Shown here piece after piece: positions 33,355 to 44,283 of a DNA stretch of 60,913 nt. A program made the translations under genes and the position numbers. The DNA is from Alphaproteobacteria bacterium. GTDB taxonomy: Bacteria > Pseudomonadota > Alphaproteobacteria > Caulobacterales > Aquidulcibacteraceae. The notes beneath the pieces are model-generated. The model ran no database searches, was not told the DNA's origin, and saw only the letters and a list, made by a program, of their open reading frames with translations. How positions within the stretch are numbered: position 1 is the first letter of the stretch; the number at the start of each line of letters is the position of its first letter. The stretch lies in assembly GCA_016124255.1 (NCBI GenBank), contig WGOB01000009.1:1-60913 (forward strand), in the 5' to 3' direction.

Positions 33355-33990
33355 CTAGTCCTTGGTTGCGCCCTCAGCGGGCGAAGGGGCGGCGTCGGGC
33401 TCGGCCGCGGGCGCGGCGGCCGACTCAGCTCGGCTGTTGCTATTATTATAGGGACCCCTTGCCCGTTCTTGAATCTCTTCAAGCCCGGGCAATTGCTGCA
33501 GCCAGACCGCAACCTGGCGGAACATCGGGTAGGTGGCCGCGCCCTCGATCCACGCCGGCATCCGCTGATCGGCGGCGTTGCCGCGCTCGGTGGACGTCGA
33601 TTGCAGCATCAAGAGCACGAAGAGCGCGATCACCAGAACGCCGCGCAAGACGCCGAAGACGCCGCCGCCGACGCGGTCGAACGCCCCGATCTCGACCGTT
33701 TCATGCACGCTCTTGGCGAGCACCGAGGTCAGCACTGTGATCACGATGAACACGACCAGGAAAATGAGCAGCCCCGCCGCCAGCGTCGCCAGCGTGCCGC
33801 TGAGCTGGATCACGGGCGCGATCATGGGGGCCAGATCGTCGGCGAAATAGATCGCGGCGAGCGCGCCGCCGATGAACGCCACGATGGAAAACACCTCGCG
33901 AATGAGGCCGCGCGCGAACGCCATTACCGCAGACAATAGGATGACGCCGAGCGCCACGAGGTCGAACCAGTTGAGGCCCAGATTTTCCAT
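33355..33990 (-). CDS. cvpA: CvpA family membrane protein
   Basis: This 211-residue protein has four hydrophobic helices starting with FDLVALGVILLSAVMAFARG, and a hydrophilic Pro/Ala-rich tail. CvpA proteins influence envelope integrity and purF expression. The ATG at 33990 overlaps the radA stop as TGATG, and purF follows after 5 bp. Confidence 0.9.
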   Translation of the reverse strand: MENLGLNWFDLVALGVILLSAVMAFARGLIREVFSIVAFIGGALAAIYFADDLAPMIAPVIQLSGTLATLAAGLLIFLVVFIVITVLTSVLAKSVHETVEIGAFDRVGGGVFGVLRGVLVIALFVLLMLQSTSTERGNAADQRMPAWIEGAATYPMFRQVAVWLQQLPGLEEIQERARGPYNNSNSRAESAAAPAAEPDAAPSPAEGATKD

Positions 33991-35384
33991 CACCGCTTTC
34001 TCCCCTCAGCGGGCGCTGTCGCCAGGGCTGCGAGATCGCTGATATGGGCGATCTCCCGAACCCGGACGCCGCCATTGTCTCCGGCCTTCTCCGCAGCGCC
34101 CTCTCGCCGCGGCGCATAGGCTGTCTTGAACCCCAGCTTCTGCGCCTCCTTGAGGCGCAATTCCGTGCGGCCCACAGGCCTGATCTCGCCGGACAATGCG
34201 ATCTCCCCGAAGATCACGCCATCAGCTTGGAGCGGGACGTCGGCCAGCGCCGAGACGAGGGCCGCGGCCACAGCAAGATCGGCTGCGGGCTCGGTGATCC
34301 TCAATCCCCCGGCGATGGAGAGGTACACGTCCCGCCCTGTGAAAGAAAGGCCGCAGCGCGTCTCCAGAACGGCCAGGATCATGGCCAGGCGCGCGCTATC
34401 GGCGCCGATGACGGCGCGGCGCGCGGCGCCGTAGGCGGCAGGCGCGGCGAGCGCCTGAACCTCGACGAGCAGGGGACGCGTGCCTTCGACGCCGGCGAAG
34501 ACGGCCGAGCCGCTGGGCCGGGCGCCCGCGGGGCCAAGGAAGAGCGCTGACGGGTTCGGCGTCTCGGCGAGGCCCTTTTCGCCCATTTCGAAGACGCCGA
34601 TCTCGTCAGTGGGGCCGAACCGGTTCTTCACGGCGCGCAGGATGCGGTAGGGCAGACCCCGCTCGCCTTCAAAGTAGACCACCGCGTCGACCAGATGTTC
34701 GACGACGCGGGGGCCCGCGATCTGGCCGTCCTTGGTGACGTGGCCGACCAGCAGCACGCACGCACCGCTCTTCTTGGCGAAGCGGGCGAGTTCGTGGGCG
34801 CAGGCGCGGACCTGGGTGACCGTGCCGGGTGCGGAATCGATGCCGTCGGACCAGAGCGTCTGGATGGAATCCACGACCACGAGGTCGGGGCGGAGCGTCT
34901 TGAGCCCGTCGAGAACTTTCCGGAGATCGGTTTCGGCCGCCAGTTTCACCGGCGCATCGGCGACGCCGAGGCGGCGGGCGCGCTCCTGGATCTGGGCTTC
35001 GGCCTCTTCGCCGGTAACATAGGCGACGGTTGCGCCCGCCTTCGCCGCGCCAGCCGCCGCCTGCAGCAGCAGCGTCGACTTGCCGACGCCCGGATCCCCG
35101 CCGACCAGAAGCGCAGACGCCGGCACCAGGCCGCCGCCGCAGACGCGGTCGAGTTCGCCGATGCCGGTCTTCAGCCGGGAGACGATCTGCGCTTCGCCGA
35201 TGAGGTCTACAAACGCTGCGCCTTTGCCGCGTTTGCCCACCGGGGCGGCCATGGCCCCCGGCGCTGCGCGGACGCCTTCTTCCTGCAGCGTGTTCCAGCT
35301 GCCGCAGGCTTCGCACTTGCCGAGCCATTTCGGGTGGATCGCGCCGCAGCTCTGGCACACGAAAATCGAGTCGGACTTGGCCAT
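33990..35384 (-). CDS. radA: DNA repair protein RadA
   Basis: This 464-residue protein has a zinc motif (CQSCGAIHPKWLGKCEACG at residues 10-28), a RecA-like ATPase with Walker A GGDPGVGKST, and a C-terminal Lon-like domain. RadA/Sms promotes branch migration in recombination. The ATG at 35384 is chosen because the zinc finger follows directly; the frame extends 12 codons further upstream. It is coupled to cvpA. Confidence 0.94.
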   Translation of the reverse strand: MAKSDSIFVCQSCGAIHPKWLGKCEACGSWNTLQEEGVRAAPGAMAAPVGKRGKGAAFVDLIGEAQIVSRLKTGIGELDRVCGGGLVPASALLVGGDPGVGKSTLLLQAAAGAAKAGATVAYVTGEEAEAQIQERARRLGVADAPVKLAAETDLRKVLDGLKTLRPDLVVVDSIQTLWSDGIDSAPGTVTQVRACAHELARFAKKSGACVLLVGHVTKDGQIAGPRVVEHLVDAVVYFEGERGLPYRILRAVKNRFGPTDEIGVFEMGEKGLAETPNPSALFLGPAGARPSGSAVFAGVEGTRPLLVEVQALAAPAAYGAARRAVIGADSARLAMILAVLETRCGLSFTGRDVYLSIAGGLRITEPAADLAVAAALVSALADVPLQADGVIFGEIALSGEIRPVGRTELRLKEAQKLGFKTAYAPRREGAAEKAGDNGGVRVREIAHISDLAALATAPAEGRKR

Positions 35385-35422
35385 GGGCGGAAGTATGCGG
35401 GCGCCCGCCGGCGCGCTCAACT

Positions 35423-35872
35423 TTACTCCTCCGCTCCGATGCGTGGGATGATCAGGTCACTGGCGTGATTGAGCTCGGGCCAAGCGGCGCAGGCGAGCAT
35501 CAGCGCGTCGTCGGTCAGCAATCCGGGCGCGGGCCCCGCGCCGTCGGCTGCATCAGGCCAGAGCGCGATTCCCTCGGCCGCGCTTTCGGCCCAGACCCGG
35601 ATGAGCATCGTTTCGCCGACGAACGCTTCCGCGCAGAGCCAGCCCGAGGGATGCACTTCACACTCGATGTGCGCGGAGGTTTCCTCTGAACGGGCTTCGA
35701 TGATGGCGCTCGCTGGGCCGTCATCGAGGGTGCGGGTGACGTAAACGGCGTCGTCCACGAGCCAGCCGGACGCGGCGTCCGCCGCACTGAGCACGCGCGT
35801 CAGCACCGAGGCCGCGTCGTCGGTTTCGCCCGCCAATCCTTCAAGCGGCGGGCGCTGCGGCGGCCGGCTCAT
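35423..35872 (-). CDS. hypothetical protein between alr and radA
   Basis: This 149-residue acidic protein has no motif I recognise. It has no signal peptide or membrane helix. The middle (SAHIECEVHPSGWLCAEAFVG) and the Ala/Asp-rich end are the most structured parts. Its ATG overlaps the alr stop (ATGA), so it is translated with alr. Confidence 0.65.
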   Translation of the reverse strand: MSRPPQRPPLEGLAGETDDAASVLTRVLSAADAASGWLVDDAVYVTRTLDDGPASAIIEARSEETSAHIECEVHPSGWLCAEAFVGETMLIRVWAESAAEGIALWPDAADGAGPAPGLLTDDALMLACAAWPELNHASDLIIPRIGAEE

Positions 35873-37020
35873 GGCGCGCCCTTCTGTGCGCGGCGCACGG
35901 CGCCGACCAGCGTGGTGAGGATTTCATAGGGCGCTGTGCCGGCGGCGGCTGCGACATCGTCCAAGCGGGCGTCGTCGCCGAGAAGCTCCACCATGTCGCC
36001 GGGCGCGATCCCGGGCGCCGCGGACGCATCGAAGATGAGCAGATCCATGCTCACCCGCCCAAGCAGCGGGAGCCGGCGTCCGTTGTGGAAGGCGAAGCCT
36101 TTGCCGGACGCGCTGCGAAGATAGCCGTCGGCGTAGCCGATCGCGGCGACGGCGGTCCGCATCGGGGCCGAGGCTGTCTGCGTCGCGCCGTAGCCGAACA
36201 TTGCGCCCGCTTCGACATCGCGCACCTGAAGGACCGGCGCCGTGACGTGCGCGACCGTGCGCAGGCGGGGATTGTCGCGATCGAGACCGGCCGAACCGTA
36301 AAGCCCGAGCCCCGGGCGGATCATGTCGAATTGATAGTTCGGCCCGATGAGCGCGCCCGCTGTCGCTGCGAGGCTGAGCGGCGCTGGCGGGAACGCTGCG
36401 GCGGCGTCGAAGAAGGCGCGGCGCTGGCGCGCATTCATCGGGTCGATGATATTGGAAGCGCAAGCGAGATGGCTCATCACGAGCTCGAGCTTCACGCCGT
36501 GGAGCAGCGCGGCCGCTTCGCCGACTTCATGCAGCGACACGCCGAGACGGTTCATCCCGGTGTCGATGTGAACCGCGCAAGGCCCTCGGCTGGACCACGC
36601 CGCAATCTGCGCCAGCGAGTTGAGCACGGGGACGGCGCCGCATGCCGAAAATGCGGCGGCGTCCTGTGCGGTCGCGCCGTTGAGAACGAAGATGCGTTTG
36701 CCTTCGCCGGATAGCGCGCGCACCGTGCGGGCTTCCTCCAGCGTCGCGGTGAAGAACGTTGCGGCGCCGGCCTGGGCCAGCGCCGGGACGGCTGCGTCAG
36801 CGCCAACGCCATAGGCGTCCGCCTTCACGACCGCGGCGCATTCGGCGGCGCCGCTCAGATGGGCGAACGAGCGCCAGTTTTCCGCAATCGCCGCTGAATC
36901 GATGGTTACGCGCGCTGCGCGCGGGCCAGCGCCGCCGACTTTATCGGCGATGGCGTCACCGATATTGGGCGTCCGGGTGGCGTCGTTCACGGTCGGCAAA
37001 GTAGGCGTATTGCCCGTCAT
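35869..37020 (-). CDS. alr: alanine racemase
   Basis: Alr converts L-alanine to D-alanine for peptidoglycan. The 383-residue PLP enzyme shows AVVKADAYGVGAD with the PLP lysine and the catalytic Tyr in MFGYGATQT; RVSMDLLIFD is in the C-terminal domain. The ATG at 37020 gives a 65-bp overlap with dnaB; the GTG at 36990 would reduce it to 35 bp. Either removes the non-conserved N-terminal extension seen in the full frame. Confidence 0.93.
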   Translation of the reverse strand: MTGNTPTLPTVNDATRTPNIGDAIADKVGGAGPRAARVTIDSAAIAENWRSFAHLSGAAECAAVVKADAYGVGADAAVPALAQAGAATFFTATLEEARTVRALSGEGKRIFVLNGATAQDAAAFSACGAVPVLNSLAQIAAWSSRGPCAVHIDTGMNRLGVSLHEVGEAAALLHGVKLELVMSHLACASNIIDPMNARQRRAFFDAAAAFPPAPLSLAATAGALIGPNYQFDMIRPGLGLYGSAGLDRDNPRLRTVAHVTAPVLQVRDVEAGAMFGYGATQTASAPMRTAVAAIGYADGYLRSASGKGFAFHNGRRLPLLGRVSMDLLIFDASAAPGIAPGDMVELLGDDARLDDVAAAAGTAPYEILTTLVGAVRRAQKGAP

Positions 37021-38428
37021 AGTGAAGCTCGACCTTGCCGATCGGGCCATGGCGCTGCTTGCCGATGATGATCTCGGCGGTGGAGCGCAATGCATCGAGG
37101 CTGCGTTGGTTTTCCACGCCTTGCTCGCTTTTGTCGCGCAGCGCGCGTTCGAGATAATAGGCCTCGCGGTAGACGAACATCACCACGTCGGCGTCCTGCT
37201 CGATGGAGCCGGATTCGCGCAGGTCAGACAGCATCGGTCGCTTATCCTCGCGGCTCTCCACCTGACGCGAAAGCTGCGAAAGCGCGATCACCGGGACTTT
37301 GAGCTCTTTGGCGAGCGCTTTCAGGCCCTGGGTGATCTCGCTGACTTCCTGGACGCGGCCTTCGCTGCGCCGCTGCGCGGCGGTGACGAGTTGGAGATAG
37401 TCAACGACGACGAGATCGAGGCCGATTGAGCGCTGCAGGCGCCGCGCGCGCGCAGAGAGCTGCGTGATGGAGATGCCGCCGGTTTCGTCGATGTGCATCG
37501 GCAGCGTGTTCAGTTCCGCCGATTTCTGCACCAGCACTTCATAGCCGGCCTTGCCGATCTTGCCCTTGCGGATGTCGTCGGCGGGCACGGAGGCGGCTTG
37601 TGACAGAAGGCGCGTCGCCAATTGCTCGCCCGACATTTCCAACGAGAAGAACGCGACTGTTCCGCCGTGTTTGGCAGCGTTCTCAACCCCGTCGGCCAGC
37701 GCGCGGCGGCGCGCTTCGGCGATGTTGAACGCGATCTGGGTGGCGAATGCGGTTTTGCCCATCGACGGGCGCCCGGCGATGATCACGAGGTCGGAGGCGT
37801 GCAGGCCGCCGAGCATTTCGTCGAGATCGCGCAGGCCGGTGGAGAGGCCGCTGACGTGACCGTCGCTCTCATAGGCGGCGGCGGCCATTTCGATCGACGT
37901 GGTGAGCGCGTCGGAGAAGGCGTAGAAGCCTTTGCCGGAGGTGCCGGACTCGGCGAGCGAGAACAGCGCGCGTTCGCTTTCCTCGATGATGTCTTCGGCG
38001 TCGGCGCCCTCTGGCGGGCTCTCCGCGAGCGCGGAGATTTCCTGGCCGACGCGGATGAGCTCGCGGCGCAGCGCGAGTTCGTAGATCAGTTCGGCGTATT
38101 CCTGCGCGTGTACGGACAGACGCGCGGCGTGCTCCAGCAGCGTGAGCAGGTAGGCTGCGCCGCCGATGTCCTTGAGCGCCCCGTCACGCTGAAAATGCTC
38201 GCGCAGGGTGACGCCGTCGGCGAGTTTTCCAGCACCCACAAACGTCTGGATCGTGGTGAATATCCGGCCGTGGACCGGGTCGTAGAAATGGTGCGCCTTG
38301 AGCTTGTCGGTGATTCGGTTGGCGTTCTCGTTGTCGAACAGGAGCGCGCCCAGGAGGCCCTGTTCGGCTTCCAGATTGTGCGGCGCTGAGAGTGGCGCTG
38401 CGGGGGTGAGAAGTCCGTCTGCAGGCAT
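36956..38428 (-). CDS. dnaB: replicative DNA helicase DnaB
   Basis: This 490-residue hexameric helicase has the N-terminal DnaG-interacting domain (PHNLEAEQGLLGALLFDN) and a RecA-like core with Walker A GRPSMGKTAF and DLVVVDYLQL. LSRQVESREDKRPMLSDLRESG is the standard motif 4 region. No intein is visible. It follows purN by 35 bp and overlaps alr. Confidence 0.96.
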   Translation of the reverse strand: MPADGLLTPAAPLSAPHNLEAEQGLLGALLFDNENANRITDKLKAHHFYDPVHGRIFTTIQTFVGAGKLADGVTLREHFQRDGALKDIGGAAYLLTLLEHAARLSVHAQEYAELIYELALRRELIRVGQEISALAESPPEGADAEDIIEESERALFSLAESGTSGKGFYAFSDALTTSIEMAAAAYESDGHVSGLSTGLRDLDEMLGGLHASDLVIIAGRPSMGKTAFATQIAFNIAEARRRALADGVENAAKHGGTVAFFSLEMSGEQLATRLLSQAASVPADDIRKGKIGKAGYEVLVQKSAELNTLPMHIDETGGISITQLSARARRLQRSIGLDLVVVDYLQLVTAAQRRSEGRVQEVSEITQGLKALAKELKVPVIALSQLSRQVESREDKRPMLSDLRESGSIEQDADVVMFVYREAYYLERALRDKSEQGVENQRSLDALRSTAEIIIGKQRHGPIGKVELHYDGQYAYFADRERRHPDAQYR

Positions 38429-38463
38429 TGTTTCGAAGTCGCGCCGAGTCCGTGAATCGAGTG

Positions 38464-39090
38464 TTAACGAGGGTTAGCGGCGAACCAGTAGTTCAGCGCG
38501 GGTTGAAACGCCGCAGGCGGAGCATCGCCGCCGGCGAACGCGGCAAGACAGAGCGGGTAAAGCGCGTGCTCCACGGGCAGGAGCCGCTCGGCCAGCGTTT
38601 CGGGCGTGTCCTGCGGCGTCACGGGAATCGCCGCCTGGCCGATGATGGGGCCGTCATCCACAGCGTCGCGCACGATGTGGACGGTGCAGCCGTGGAGCTT
38701 CACGCCCGCCGCCAGCGCGCGGGCGTGCGTATCGCGGCCGGGAAAGGCAGGCAGGAGCGAGGGGTGGATGTTGATGATCCGGTCGCGCCAGGCGGCGACG
38801 AACCAGGGCGTCAGCACGCGCATGAAGCCGGCGAGCGCGACGATGTCGATCCCCGCGCTGCGCAGCGCTGCGTTGACGGCGCGTTCGAACGATTCGCGAT
38901 CTTTGCCGTAGGGCCGATGTTCGATCACCAGCGCCTTGATGCCGGCGGCCTCCGCGCGCGCCAGCCCGCCGGCGCCGGCGATGTTGGAGATGACGAGCGC
39001 GATCTGGTAGGCGCCGAGGCGCGGTTGCGCGTCGATCAGCGCCTGCAGATTGCTGCCGCGACCCGAGATCAGCACGCCGACCTTCTTCAT
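38464..39090 (-). CDS. purN: phosphoribosylglycinamide formyltransferase PurN
   Basis: PurN transfers a formyl group from 10-formyltetrahydrofolate to GAR. The 208-residue protein shows [12 protein letters not shown], the active-site [18 protein letters not shown] and [12 protein letters not shown]. It overlaps the purM stop by ATGA. A 35-bp gap to dnaB contains no clear terminator. Confidence 0.95.
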   Translation of the reverse strand: MKKVGVLISGRGSNLQALIDAQPRLGAYQIALVISNIAGAGGLARAEAAGIKALVIEHRPYGKDRESFERAVNAALRSAGIDIVALAGFMRVLTPWFVAAWRDRIINIHPSLLPAFPGRDTHARALAAGVKLHGCTVHIVRDAVDDGPIIGQAAIPVTPQDTPETLAERLLPVEHALYPLCLAAFAGGDAPPAAFQPALNYWFAANPR

Positions 39091-40109
39091 CGCGGCGCAA
39101 CTTCTCCGATGATCGCGGCCATCTCGCCGGCCGCGGCGAAGGAGCGTTCGACTTCGTCTGCGAGGTCGGGCGCCACGATCGCGACGAGACCGACGCCGAG
39201 ATTGAAGGTGCGGCGCATATCGGCTTCCGGCACGCCGCCTTCGCGCTGCAGCCAGTCAAACAGCGCCGGGCGTTCCCACGCGTCCCAGTCGATCTTGGCG
39301 GCGAGACCATCGGGCAACGCGCGCGGCGTGTTTTCCACCAGGCCGCCGCCGGTGATGTGCGCCAGGCCTTTCACCGCGTCGATCAGCGGCAGCACGCTGC
39401 GCACATAGATGCGCGTGGGCGCCAGCAGCGCGTCGGCGAGATCGCGCGCCGCATCGAACGGCGCAGGCGCGGTCCAGGCGAGGCCGGTGCGCTCGACGAC
39501 TTTGCGGATCAGCGAATAGCCGTTCGAATGCGCGCCGCTCGATGCGACGCCGATGATGGCGTCGCCGGCGCGAATGTCGTCCGCGTGGGGCAGAAGGCGG
39601 CCGCGTTCGGCGGCGCCGAGGGCGAAGCCGGCGAGATCGAAATCATCGCCGGCATAAAGCCCGGGCAATTCCGCCGTCTCGCCGCCGGCCAACGCGCAGT
39701 CGGCCAGACGGCACCCCTCCGCGATGCCGGTCACGATCTCCGCGCCGATCTCGGCGTCGAGTTTTCCTGTGGCGTAATAGTCGAGAAAGAGGAGCGGTTC
39801 GCCGCCCTGGCAGATCAGATCATTGACGCACATCGCCACGAGATCGATCCCGATCGTGGCGCGCCGGCCGGTCTCGATGGCGATCTTCAACTTGGTGCCG
39901 ACGCCGTCGGTGGTGGCCAGCAGAATCGGGTCAACGAAGCCGGCGGCTTTCAGATCGAGGGCGGCGGCGAAACCTCCCAGGGCGACGGCGGCGCCTGGAC
40001 GCGCGGTCGCGCGCGCGGCCGGCTTGATCAGCTCCACCAGGCGCGCGCCCTCGTCGATGTCGACGCCGGCCTGGGCGTAGGTGAGGCCATTGTCGCCGCG
40101 CCGGCTCAC
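39087..40109 (-). CDS. purM: phosphoribosylformylglycinamidine cyclo-ligase PurM
   Basis: PurM makes AIR from FGAM with ATP. The 340-residue protein shows [14 protein letters not shown] at the start, [12 protein letters not shown] and [19 protein letters not shown] chose GTG 40109 because GGAGG lies six bases before it; an ATG at 40148 lacks such a site. Its start region faces the divergent DUF2066 gene. Confidence 0.95.
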   Translation of the reverse strand: MSRRGDNGLTYAQAGVDIDEGARLVELIKPAARATARPGAAVALGGFAAALDLKAAGFVDPILLATTDGVGTKLKIAIETGRRATIGIDLVAMCVNDLICQGGEPLLFLDYYATGKLDAEIGAEIVTGIAEGCRLADCALAGGETAELPGLYAGDDFDLAGFALGAAERGRLLPHADDIRAGDAIIGVASSGAHSNGYSLIRKVVERTGLAWTAPAPFDAARDLADALLAPTRIYVRSVLPLIDAVKGLAHITGGGLVENTPRALPDGLAAKIDWDAWERPALFDWLQREGGVPEADMRRTFNLGVGLVAIVAPDLADEVERSFAAAGEMAAIIGEVAPR

Positions 40110-40223
40110 AGGGGTCCTCCACAGCCGGTGAAGACCGGGGCGCGACATGAATGCGTCTGCGGGTTTGATCCGGCGCACCCGGTTGCTAGAACCGCGCGCG
40201 GACGACGCGACGAAGAGGGTGAC

Positions 40224-41282
40224 ATGGGTGTGAGGTTCATCGCCGGAATCATGGCCGCCTGCGCCGCTGTTGTGTGCGCGCTCGCGCCCGCCCCCGCAAG
40301 CGCGCAGGGCCGCGAGGGCGTCTATACGGTGGCCGGCGTGCGCGTCGACGCGGTCGCCGACAACGCGTCTGCGGCGCGTGATCAAGCGTTCGCCGCCGGG
40401 CACCGCCAGGCGTTCGAGCGGCTGGTGCGCCGAATCACGCTGCCGGATCAGCTGCAGCGGCTGGGCATGCCGACGCCGGATCAATCGGCGGTTGAGCGGA
40501 TGGTGTCGAGCTTCGACGTGGCCGACGAGCGGCGCTCGGGAACACGCTATCTCGGCCGGCTGACGCTCCGGTTCCTGCCGAGCGCGGTGCAGACCTATCT
40601 GAGCGGCGCCGGGTTCTCGATCGTGGATCAGCGGACGGCGCCGATCCTGGTCGTGCCGCTGGTGACGGACGTGACCCCGCAGGCGCTTGAGGCGTGGCGC
40701 CAGGCCTGGGAACAGGGCGGCTATGACAGCGAATTGGCGCCGCTCATCCCGGCGCCGCGTGAGCTGCAGGGCGCGCCGGATTGGGCCGCGGCCTCGCGCT
40801 ACGCAATCGCCGTGGGGGCCGGGAGCGCGCTCTATCTCGACCTGCGGATCGCTGGAGACCAGGCGCGGGCGACAGCGATCGAAGTCGGCGGCAACGGGCT
40901 GCGGCGGGATCGCGGGACAGCCCAGGTTCGTATTGGCGCTGACCAGGTCAGCGGGCTGCAGGCGCTCGCCGACCAGGTGGCTGACCGCATCCAGAGCGAC
41001 TGGAAAAGCCGGCTGACGAGCGCCGCCACGCAGCAGGAGCGGGTGTCGGCCACCGTGGAATACGCCAATCTCGCGGAGTGGCTTCGGATCAAGGGCGGGC
41101 TGGAGGCCGCGGCTGCGACCATGATCCGGGACATCCGGATCGAAGCGGTCGCGCGGCAGGGGGCGCTGGTGTCGTTCTCCTATGTCGGCGACCGGCAGGC
41201 GCTCGCGGAGGAGCTGCGCCGGCACGGCGTGTCGATGGAGGACGGGGCCACAGGGCCGGTGCTGCGCGCGCGGCGGCGCTAG
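40224..41282 (+). CDS. DUF2066 family secreted protein
   Basis: This 352-residue protein has a signal peptide (residues 1-28, ending ASAQG) and the DUF2066 domain: [20 protein letters not shown] begins it. The ATG at 40224 follows GAGG. Next to purM (divergent) and hdaA, it has the usual alphaproteobacterial neighbourhood. A periplasmic or outer-membrane role is likely but not known. Confidence 0.85.
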   Translation: MGVRFIAGIMAACAAVVCALAPAPASAQGREGVYTVAGVRVDAVADNASAARDQAFAAGHRQAFERLVRRITLPDQLQRLGMPTPDQSAVERMVSSFDVADERRSGTRYLGRLTLRFLPSAVQTYLSGAGFSIVDQRTAPILVVPLVTDVTPQALEAWRQAWEQGGYDSELAPLIPAPRELQGAPDWAAASRYAIAVGAGSALYLDLRIAGDQARATAIEVGGNGLRRDRGTAQVRIGADQVSGLQALADQVADRIQSDWKSRLTSAATQQERVSATVEYANLAEWLRIKGGLEAAAATMIRDIRIEAVARQGALVSFSYVGDRQALAEELRRHGVSMEDGATGPVLRARRR

Positions 41283-41410
41283 CGCGCGCCCACAACAATC
41301 ATCGGGTCATGATGAGAACCAGAAGAGCGTGTCGAATCAAGAGGTTGGGCCGGATTCGGGCTGAGGGCCGCGCCGCCCCTGTCCTGACGCTGGTCTAGAC
41401 GCGGGCGGCG

Positions 41411-42109
41411 ATGGCGGAGCAGGCGCGGCTCTTCGAATTCCGCATGGGCGAACGGGCGCCGGAACGCCATGTCGTCTCAGCCTCCAATCGCGCGGCGGCG
41501 GAATTGCTGACCAATTGGCGCCATTGGCCCGGCGGAGCGATGGCGCTGACAGGCCCCAAAGGCTCCGGGCGCACGCACCTGGCCCACGCCTGGGCCGCGT
41601 CGGCCGCGGCGCGCTTGATCGGGGCCGCCACGCTTGATCTGGAGATCAGCGGTCCCGCGGCCGCGGCGGAGGCGTTCGAGGCCGCCGAGGGGCGCCTGGC
41701 CATCGACGACGCCGATCGTGCGCGCGACGACATGGCGCTGGTGCGCATCCTGGATCTGGCGCGTTGGCGGGGCGGTGCGGTGCTGCTGGTCGGGGAAAGC
41801 GATCCCGCCCACTGGGCGTGCGCCACGCCGGACCTCACATCCCGATTTTCCGCGCTGCCCGCGGCGCGGCTTGAAGAACCGGACGAGGCGCTGCTCGAAC
41901 TGGTGCTGCGACGTCTTTGTCGTGAACGTTTTATGGAATTGTCGGACAAAGCCGTAACGTATCTGGTCACGCACATGGAACGCACCTTCGCCCAGGCGCA
42001 TGCGCTCGTCGCCGAACTCGACCGCACGGTCGTGAAGGGGGCGCGACCGATCGCGACGGCGCAGGCGCGCAAGGCGCTGCAGGCGGTGAGCGGGGAGGGC
42101 GCGCCGTGA
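41411..42109 (+). CDS. hdaA: HdaA, DnaA-related regulatory inactivation protein
   Basis: This 232-residue AAA+ protein resembles the ATPase domain of DnaA, without the DNA-binding domain. The Walker A is [14 protein letters not shown] and the Walker B region is [14 protein letters not shown]-terminal helical lid follows. HdaA stimulates DnaA-ATP hydrolysis at the replisome in Caulobacter. It overlaps ppk1 by ATGA/GTGA. A QxxLxF clamp-binding-like start (QARLFEF, residues 4-10) is visible. Confidence 0.9.
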   Translation: MAEQARLFEFRMGERAPERHVVSASNRAAAELLTNWRHWPGGAMALTGPKGSGRTHLAHAWAASAAARLIGAATLDLEISGPAAAAEAFEAAEGRLAIDDADRARDDMALVRILDLARWRGGAVLLVGESDPAHWACATPDLTSRFSALPAARLEEPDEALLELVLRRLCRERFMELSDKAVTYLVTHMERTFAQAHALVAELDRTVVKGARPIATAQARKALQAVSGEGAP

Positions 42110-44283
42110 CCGCCGCCAAGCCGCGCAAACGCGCCGCTGCGGCCAAGGCGCCGTCGCTCGCCAGCCCCAACCGGTTCATCAATCGCGAGCTCTCGTGGCT
42201 CGCGTTCAATTCGCGCGTGCTGGAGGAGAGCCAGAACCCCAACCATCCGCTGTTGGAGCGGCTGCGCTTCCTGTCGATCTCGGCGAGCAATCTCGACGAG
42301 TTCTACATGGTGCGCGTGGCGGGACTGCATGAGCAGGCGAAGGCGGGCGTCATGGTGCGCAGCCAGGACGGCCTCTCGCCGGCGGAACAGCTGGCGCGGA
42401 TCAACATCGAAGCCACCAGGTTGATCGAGGCGCAGCAGGGGCGCTGGCGGGCGTTGCGGCGGGAGTTGACCGCCGCGGGCGTCGAGGTCGTCGATCCCGA
42501 GGCGCTTTCGCGGGCGGAGCGCGCGTGGCTGCGGCCTCTATTCATGGAGCGGGTGTTTCCGTTGCTGACGCCGCTGGCGGTGGATCCGGCGCATCCGTTT
42601 CCGTTCATTCCGAACCTCGGTTTCGTCATCGCGCTCAAGCTGCGTCACCGCGCAGAGGGCCGGCCGCTGTTTGCGCTGATGCCTGTGCCGACCCAGGTCG
42701 AGCGGTTCATCGAATTGCCGGGCGCGGACAAGGACCAGCGCCGCTTGGTCACGCTTGAGAACGTGATCATGCTTTTCCTCGACGAACTTTACCCGACGTA
42801 CGACGTCGAGGGCAAAGGCGCGTTCCGGATCATCCGCGACAGCGACGTCGAGCTGGAGGAAGAGGCCGAAGATCTCGTCCGCGACTACAAGAGCCTGCTC
42901 AAGCTGCGCCGCATGGGCGATATCGTGCGGCTCAAGATCGAGGCCTCGATGCCGGAGGATTTGCGTGCGTTCATCGTGCGCGAGATCGAGGCGAGCCCGC
43001 AGGACGTGATGGTCGTGGACGGCATGCTCGGCATGTCTGCGCTGGGCGAACTGGTGAAGGAGGATCGCCAGGAATTGGTGTTCCCGCCGTTCGAGCCGCG
43101 CTTTCCTGAGCGCATCCTGGAATTCGGCGGGGATTGCTTCGCCGCGATCCGCGCCAAGGACATTCTCGTCCACCATCCGTTCGAGAGCTTCGAGGCGGTG
43201 GTGCGGTTTCTACGCCAGGCCGCCGCCGATCCCGCAGTCGTCGCGATCAAGCAGACGCTTTATCGCACCTCGAAGAACTCGCCGATCGTCAATGCGCTGA
43301 TCGAAGCGGCTGAGGCGGGCAAGAACGTCACTGCGGTGGTGGAGATCAAGGCGCGGTTCGACGAGGCGGCCAATCTCGAATGGGCGGAGAACCTGGAACG
43401 TGTGGGCGTGTCGGTGGTCTACGGGTTCGTGGACTATAAGACCCACGCCAAGGTGAGCCTCGTGGTGCGCCGCGAACAGGACGGCCTGCGCACCTATGCG
43501 CATTTCGGCACCGGGAATTACCACCCGATCACGGCGCGCGTTTACACCGACCTTTCGCTCTTCACCGCCGATCCCGCGTTGGGGCGCGACGCAGGCCGGC
43601 TGTTCAATTTCGTCACCGGCTACGCGCGGCCCGACGAACTGGAGCGGATCGCGATTTCGCCGATCACCATGAAATCCACGCTTCTGACACTGATCGAAGA
43701 CGAGATCGCGCATGTGGCCGCGGGGCGCCCTGGCGCGATCTGGGCCAAGCTCAATGCGCTCGTCGACGCCGAGATCATCGACGCGCTCTATCGGGCAAGC
43801 AATGCGGGCGTGCGCATCCAGCTCGTGGTGCGCGGCATCTGCTGCCTGCGCGCGGGGGTGCGGGGGCTCTCGGAGAACATCACCGTCAAGTCCATCGTCG
43901 GACGGTTTCTGGAGCATTCGCGCGTGGTTTGTTTCGGCGCCGGCGCGGCGCTGCCGCACCCGGCCGCGAAAGTGTTCATCTCATCCGCCGATTGGATGCC
44001 GCGCAATCTCGACCGCCGCGTCGAATTGATGTGCCCGATCTTAACCGAAACCGTGCACCGTCAGGTTCTCGACCAGATCATGGTGGCGAATCTGAACGAT
44101 GAAGCGCAGAGCTGGTACATGAACGCGGACGGGACCTACACACGGGTCGACGCCTCAGCGCTCGAAGAGCCGTTCTCAGCGCACACCTATTTCATGCGCA
44201 ACCCAAGCCTCTCGGGCCGTGGCCGCGCGCTTTCCAAAGACCTCCCGCCCAGTTTCGATCATGTCGGACCCCGTACGAATTGA
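42106..44283 (+). CDS. ppk1: polyphosphate kinase 1
   Basis: PPK1 makes polyphosphate from ATP. The 725-residue protein has the N-terminal domain ([19 protein letters not shown]), the [13 protein letters not shown] middle part, the catalytic-His region in [19 protein letters not shown], and NLDRRVELM near the end. It starts with GTG overlapping hdaA and ends 23 bp inside ppx, an operon hdaA-ppk1-ppx. Confidence 0.95.
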   Translation: MTAAKPRKRAAAAKAPSLASPNRFINRELSWLAFNSRVLEESQNPNHPLLERLRFLSISASNLDEFYMVRVAGLHEQAKAGVMVRSQDGLSPAEQLARINIEATRLIEAQQGRWRALRRELTAAGVEVVDPEALSRAERAWLRPLFMERVFPLLTPLAVDPAHPFPFIPNLGFVIALKLRHRAEGRPLFALMPVPTQVERFIELPGADKDQRRLVTLENVIMLFLDELYPTYDVEGKGAFRIIRDSDVELEEEAEDLVRDYKSLLKLRRMGDIVRLKIEASMPEDLRAFIVREIEASPQDVMVVDGMLGMSALGELVKEDRQELVFPPFEPRFPERILEFGGDCFAAIRAKDILVHHPFESFEAVVRFLRQAAADPAVVAIKQTLYRTSKNSPIVNALIEAAEAGKNVTAVVEIKARFDEAANLEWAENLERVGVSVVYGFVDYKTHAKVSLVVRREQDGLRTYAHFGTGNYHPITARVYTDLSLFTADPALGRDAGRLFNFVTGYARPDELERIAISPITMKSTLLTLIEDEIAHVAAGRPGAIWAKLNALVDAEIIDALYRASNAGVRIQLVVRGICCLRAGVRGLSENITVKSIVGRFLEHSRVVCFGAGAALPHPAAKVFISSADWMPRNLDRRVELMCPILTETVHRQVLDQIMVANLNDEAQSWYMNADGTYTRVDASALEEPFSAHTYFMRNPSLSGRGRALSKDLPPSFDHVGPRTN

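Noticed and set aside
38461-38480. TTAA-6-TTAG string resembling a CtrA site before dnaB
   Set aside because: The spacer is 6 rather than 7 bp and the bases overlap the purN stop codon, so chance is likelier.
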